Positions 62,010-64,000 of a DNA stretch of 64,000 nt are shown here, one piece after another (position 1 is the stretch's first letter; each line of letters begins with the position of its first letter). Position numbers and translations under genes: made by a program. The notes under the pieces are model-generated. The model was not told the DNA's origin. It did not search any database and saw nothing but the letters and a program-made list of their open reading frames with translations. The stretch covers positions 7,378,001 to 7,442,000 of the forward strand of contig CP053175.1 of assembly GCA_014607495.2 (NCBI GenBank). The letters are read 5' to 3'. This DNA comes from Carposina sasakii (lineage: Eukaryota; Arthropoda; Insecta; Lepidoptera; Carposinidae).

Positions 62010-62510
62010 ACTAATTTTCGAACACTTATTGCGATAAATATAACGCTCTATGGGGCCGTAACAAGCCGACTATCTCATACCAAAAGTATATGTCGACTAT
62101 AATGTACCAAGTTGGTACAAAGGACTAAGGGCCGATTTTTCCAAACGTCAGATAGTTTATCTCTGAAGAAGACGTAATCGATAGAGGTTCATCATCAAAA
62201 AATTTGCTCCAATAGGAAGCCTTCATTTCGTGACCACTATTGGTGGAAACGTTTCGATAACTCTGCGAACTTCGCTCTCGCTCGATCGCTATTCTCATGG
62301 CCCCACACCAAAGAATGATTCGTTGATATATTTCCTCCTCGCTCACTCCTTATGGCGAATGATTGATTGCCCTCCATTGTGTTATCGAACAGGTGTTGTA
62401 TATGTTATATCGCTAATAGGGGTTAAGCTGTGTAGGTCACGGTTTGGAAATGGATGGGTGCGACAAACATAAAACTACTAGGTACAACTTACTGCTACCA
62501 AAAAATACGT
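62010..62510. other. No gene called
   Basis: 62150-62260 faintly resembles 53.88-54.02 kb ('tttgctccaatgggaa'-like), perhaps another repeat family. Overlapping sense and antisense frames here have no motifs. Confidence 0.35.
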
Positions 62511-62512
62511 AC

Positions 62513-62820
62513 ACATAGTCACGCCCATTATCCCCCAAAGAGGTTGGGCAGAAGTGTGCAATTTACACACACACTTTTCACCATAGTTAGCCTATTGAGT
62601 CCCACGTGGTCAGGGGTGAGCCTACCGCTTCCTTTCGGGCACAAATATAACAATCTAGCTACTACAGTAACGAATCCAATGGGAAATGTTCCCGAGGCAT
62701 TCTAAATAGGTATTATAAGCTATTAGCGTCAGAGCCTCGTCCGTTAAATAGCAGGGTGCACCACGGGCAGGTGAGGTTGACTTTACGTCCTAAGGTATTA
62801 ATCGAACCCACTTACACCCC
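62513..62820 (+). repeat. Repeat M copy 2
   Basis: 'cacatagtcacgcccattat' to 'gtattaatcgaacccactta', collinear with 4.99-5.28 kb. Confidence 0.75.
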
Positions 62821-62867
62821 TGGTTATGTTATACTATAAGTATATCGCTAATTAGGGTTAAGCTTGT

Positions 62868-63022
62868 TGAAAGATTTAAGTACATTTAAAAAAATTCATA
62901 TCGGAACGAATCGCCCAATATTATAAAAAATATGGGGTGATTAGTCCCGCGGGACGAATAGACCCATTCAGAAGGCACTGTTAGGCGTTTCAGTCCGCGG
63001 ACCGAAACACGAGCGGACCGTG
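62868..63022. mobile_element. Palindrome-rich element N, copy 2 (inverted)
   Basis: 'cgaatcgcccaatattataa', 'gattagtcccgcgggacgaa', 'gacccattcagaaggcactg' and 'tccgcggaccgaaaca' are the reverse complement of 37.07-37.21 kb. Outer ends are not recognisable. Confidence 0.65.
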
Positions 63023-63024
63023 CC

Positions 63025-63445
63025 ACTTTTTTAAAACATTTCAATTTCATTATGAGACCCCGCGTCGACCTATATTTATAACCACATCAATATGAAACCC
63101 TAAAATACGTCTATAAAAATATCACCTAGTAACTCGAGTAACGCTAACATTTCATATAATATTGAGATGGTACTTTCTTGCCTCAAACTAAATGATTGAT
63201 TAGATATTGTTTCGCTATGAACAGGTGTTTGTTTGTGTAACAATACCTTTGATGGATACACAGGGCTTTCTTAATTAGTGGTTGCCCGAAAATAGCACAA
63301 TAGGTATTAAGACTAGATATTTCTGAGGAAAAAACAAGGTTTCTTTATACGACTGAGCTAAAAAGAGGATTAGGTATGTTTTTGGTGAAGAAAATATTTT
63401 TTTACCTTCTTCACATAATGTTTTTCGAGTGTATCTATGTATGTT
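63025..63445. other. No gene seen
   Basis: AT-rich sequence without features. Confidence 0.4.
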
Positions 63446-63470
63446 CACACACACACACACACACACACAC
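63446..63470. repeat. (CA)12 microsatellite
   Basis: Uninterrupted 'cacaca...' run directly at the tail of SINE J copy 5, as expected for a microsatellite seeded by a SINE tail. Confidence 0.9.
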
Positions 63471-63680
63471 ATTAACCTAGTCCCACATTAAGATCCCTAA
63501 GGTCTTGTGTCGTGGGTACTAAAGCAACGGTATATAAATACATAGATAAGTATAGAAACATCCATGACTCGGAAACAAACATCAATATTCATCATATCAA
63601 TGTTTGCACCTACCGGGATTCGAACCCAGGACCTATGGCGTCGCAGGCAGGGTCACTACCTACTAGACCAATCGGCCGTC
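63471..63680 (-). repeat. tRNA-derived SINE J, full copy
   Basis: Tail 'attaacctagtcccacatta', body 'atccatgactcggaaacaaa', B-box 'gggattcgaacccagg' and A-box side 'ctagaccaatcggccgtc' in plus sense. Best-preserved J copy. Confidence 0.8.
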
Positions 63681-63775
63681 AAGTTGTATATATGTAATGT
63701 AAGTTTGTATATATATATATGTATGTTTCTTTGCCACGCTGTAGAGCCTAACCGCAAGGTACATTTCAGCTTACA

Positions 63776-63838
63776 TTGCAACGGTGCTTACCATCAGCGC
63801 GTTATGGTCAAGCGTAAGCCTATTTAATATAAAAAAGA
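63776..63838 (+). repeat. LINE 3' tail matching intron 1 LINE
   Basis: 'gcaacggtgcttaccatcag', 'gtcaagcgtaagcctattta' and an A-rich end match the 3' part of the LINE at 52.32-52.38 kb. Confidence 0.7.
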
Positions 63839-63965
63839 GAGGTTACACAGGGTACCTACCCATCAAATTTTTTTTTAGATGTCGGTTTCTTTTTATATAT
63901 TTCTCTATATTGCTATAGTTTAGATTAGCATAATCGTATTAGCATAAAAAATTCTACTGCCACGC

Positions 63966-64000
63966 TTAGCTCAGCGACTCTTACGACATACACGGAAGGA
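63966..64000 (-). repeat. Repeat B copy running off the window
   Basis: 'gcgactcttacgacatacac' then 'ggaagga' is family B on the minus strand, cut by the window end. Confidence 0.7.

Overview
The window looks like nuclear DNA from a lepidopteran insect (moth or butterfly). It is AT-rich and gene-poor, with GT-AG spliced exons. It holds RTE-type LINEs ending in (TGA)n, tRNA-derived SINEs, and a BEL/Pao LTR retrotransposon, and it is saturated with short interspersed repeats that end in (TATG)n. Nothing bacterial, no CRISPR array and no operon is present. Family assignments come from recognising motifs by eye; no database was searched. Letters A-S are my own working labels for repeat families defined inside this window.

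Layout. 1-17.2 kb: repeats only. They include a hAT-like MITE inside a SINE (8.5 kb) and a dead RTE LINE inserted in a terminal-inverted-repeat element (13.8-14.8 kb). 17.3-23.5 kb: a complete BEL/Pao retrotransposon with two identical 295-bp LTRs and a 5-bp target-site duplication. Its gag-pol frame is intact except for one frame change inside reverse transcriptase. 23.6-24.6 kb: one family-B repeat split by two later insertions. 25-51 kb: more repeats, a second degraded RTE LINE (28.7-30.0 kb), several MITEs with readable target-site duplications, and a tRNA relic (44.6 kb).

51.6-60.4 kb: the one convincing host gene. At least three coding exons have good splice sites and compatible phases. 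They encode a small secreted protein with a signal peptide, rich in proline and tyrosine. A fourth, terminal exon is plausible. The introns are filled with LINE, SINE and MITE copies, and the proposed last exon lies between two inverted copies of repeat C. 60.4-64 kb: repeats again.

Many insertions are nested, so a relative order can be read directly: G in H, H in B, E in D, a hAT-like MITE in SINE L, K in SINE J, RTE in K, and Q plus a LINE in B. The perfect LTR identity makes the BEL element one of the youngest insertions. No novel gene system is demonstrated. The best leads are the unrecognised secreted-protein gene, the BEL element, and several apparently undescribed inverted-repeat families.
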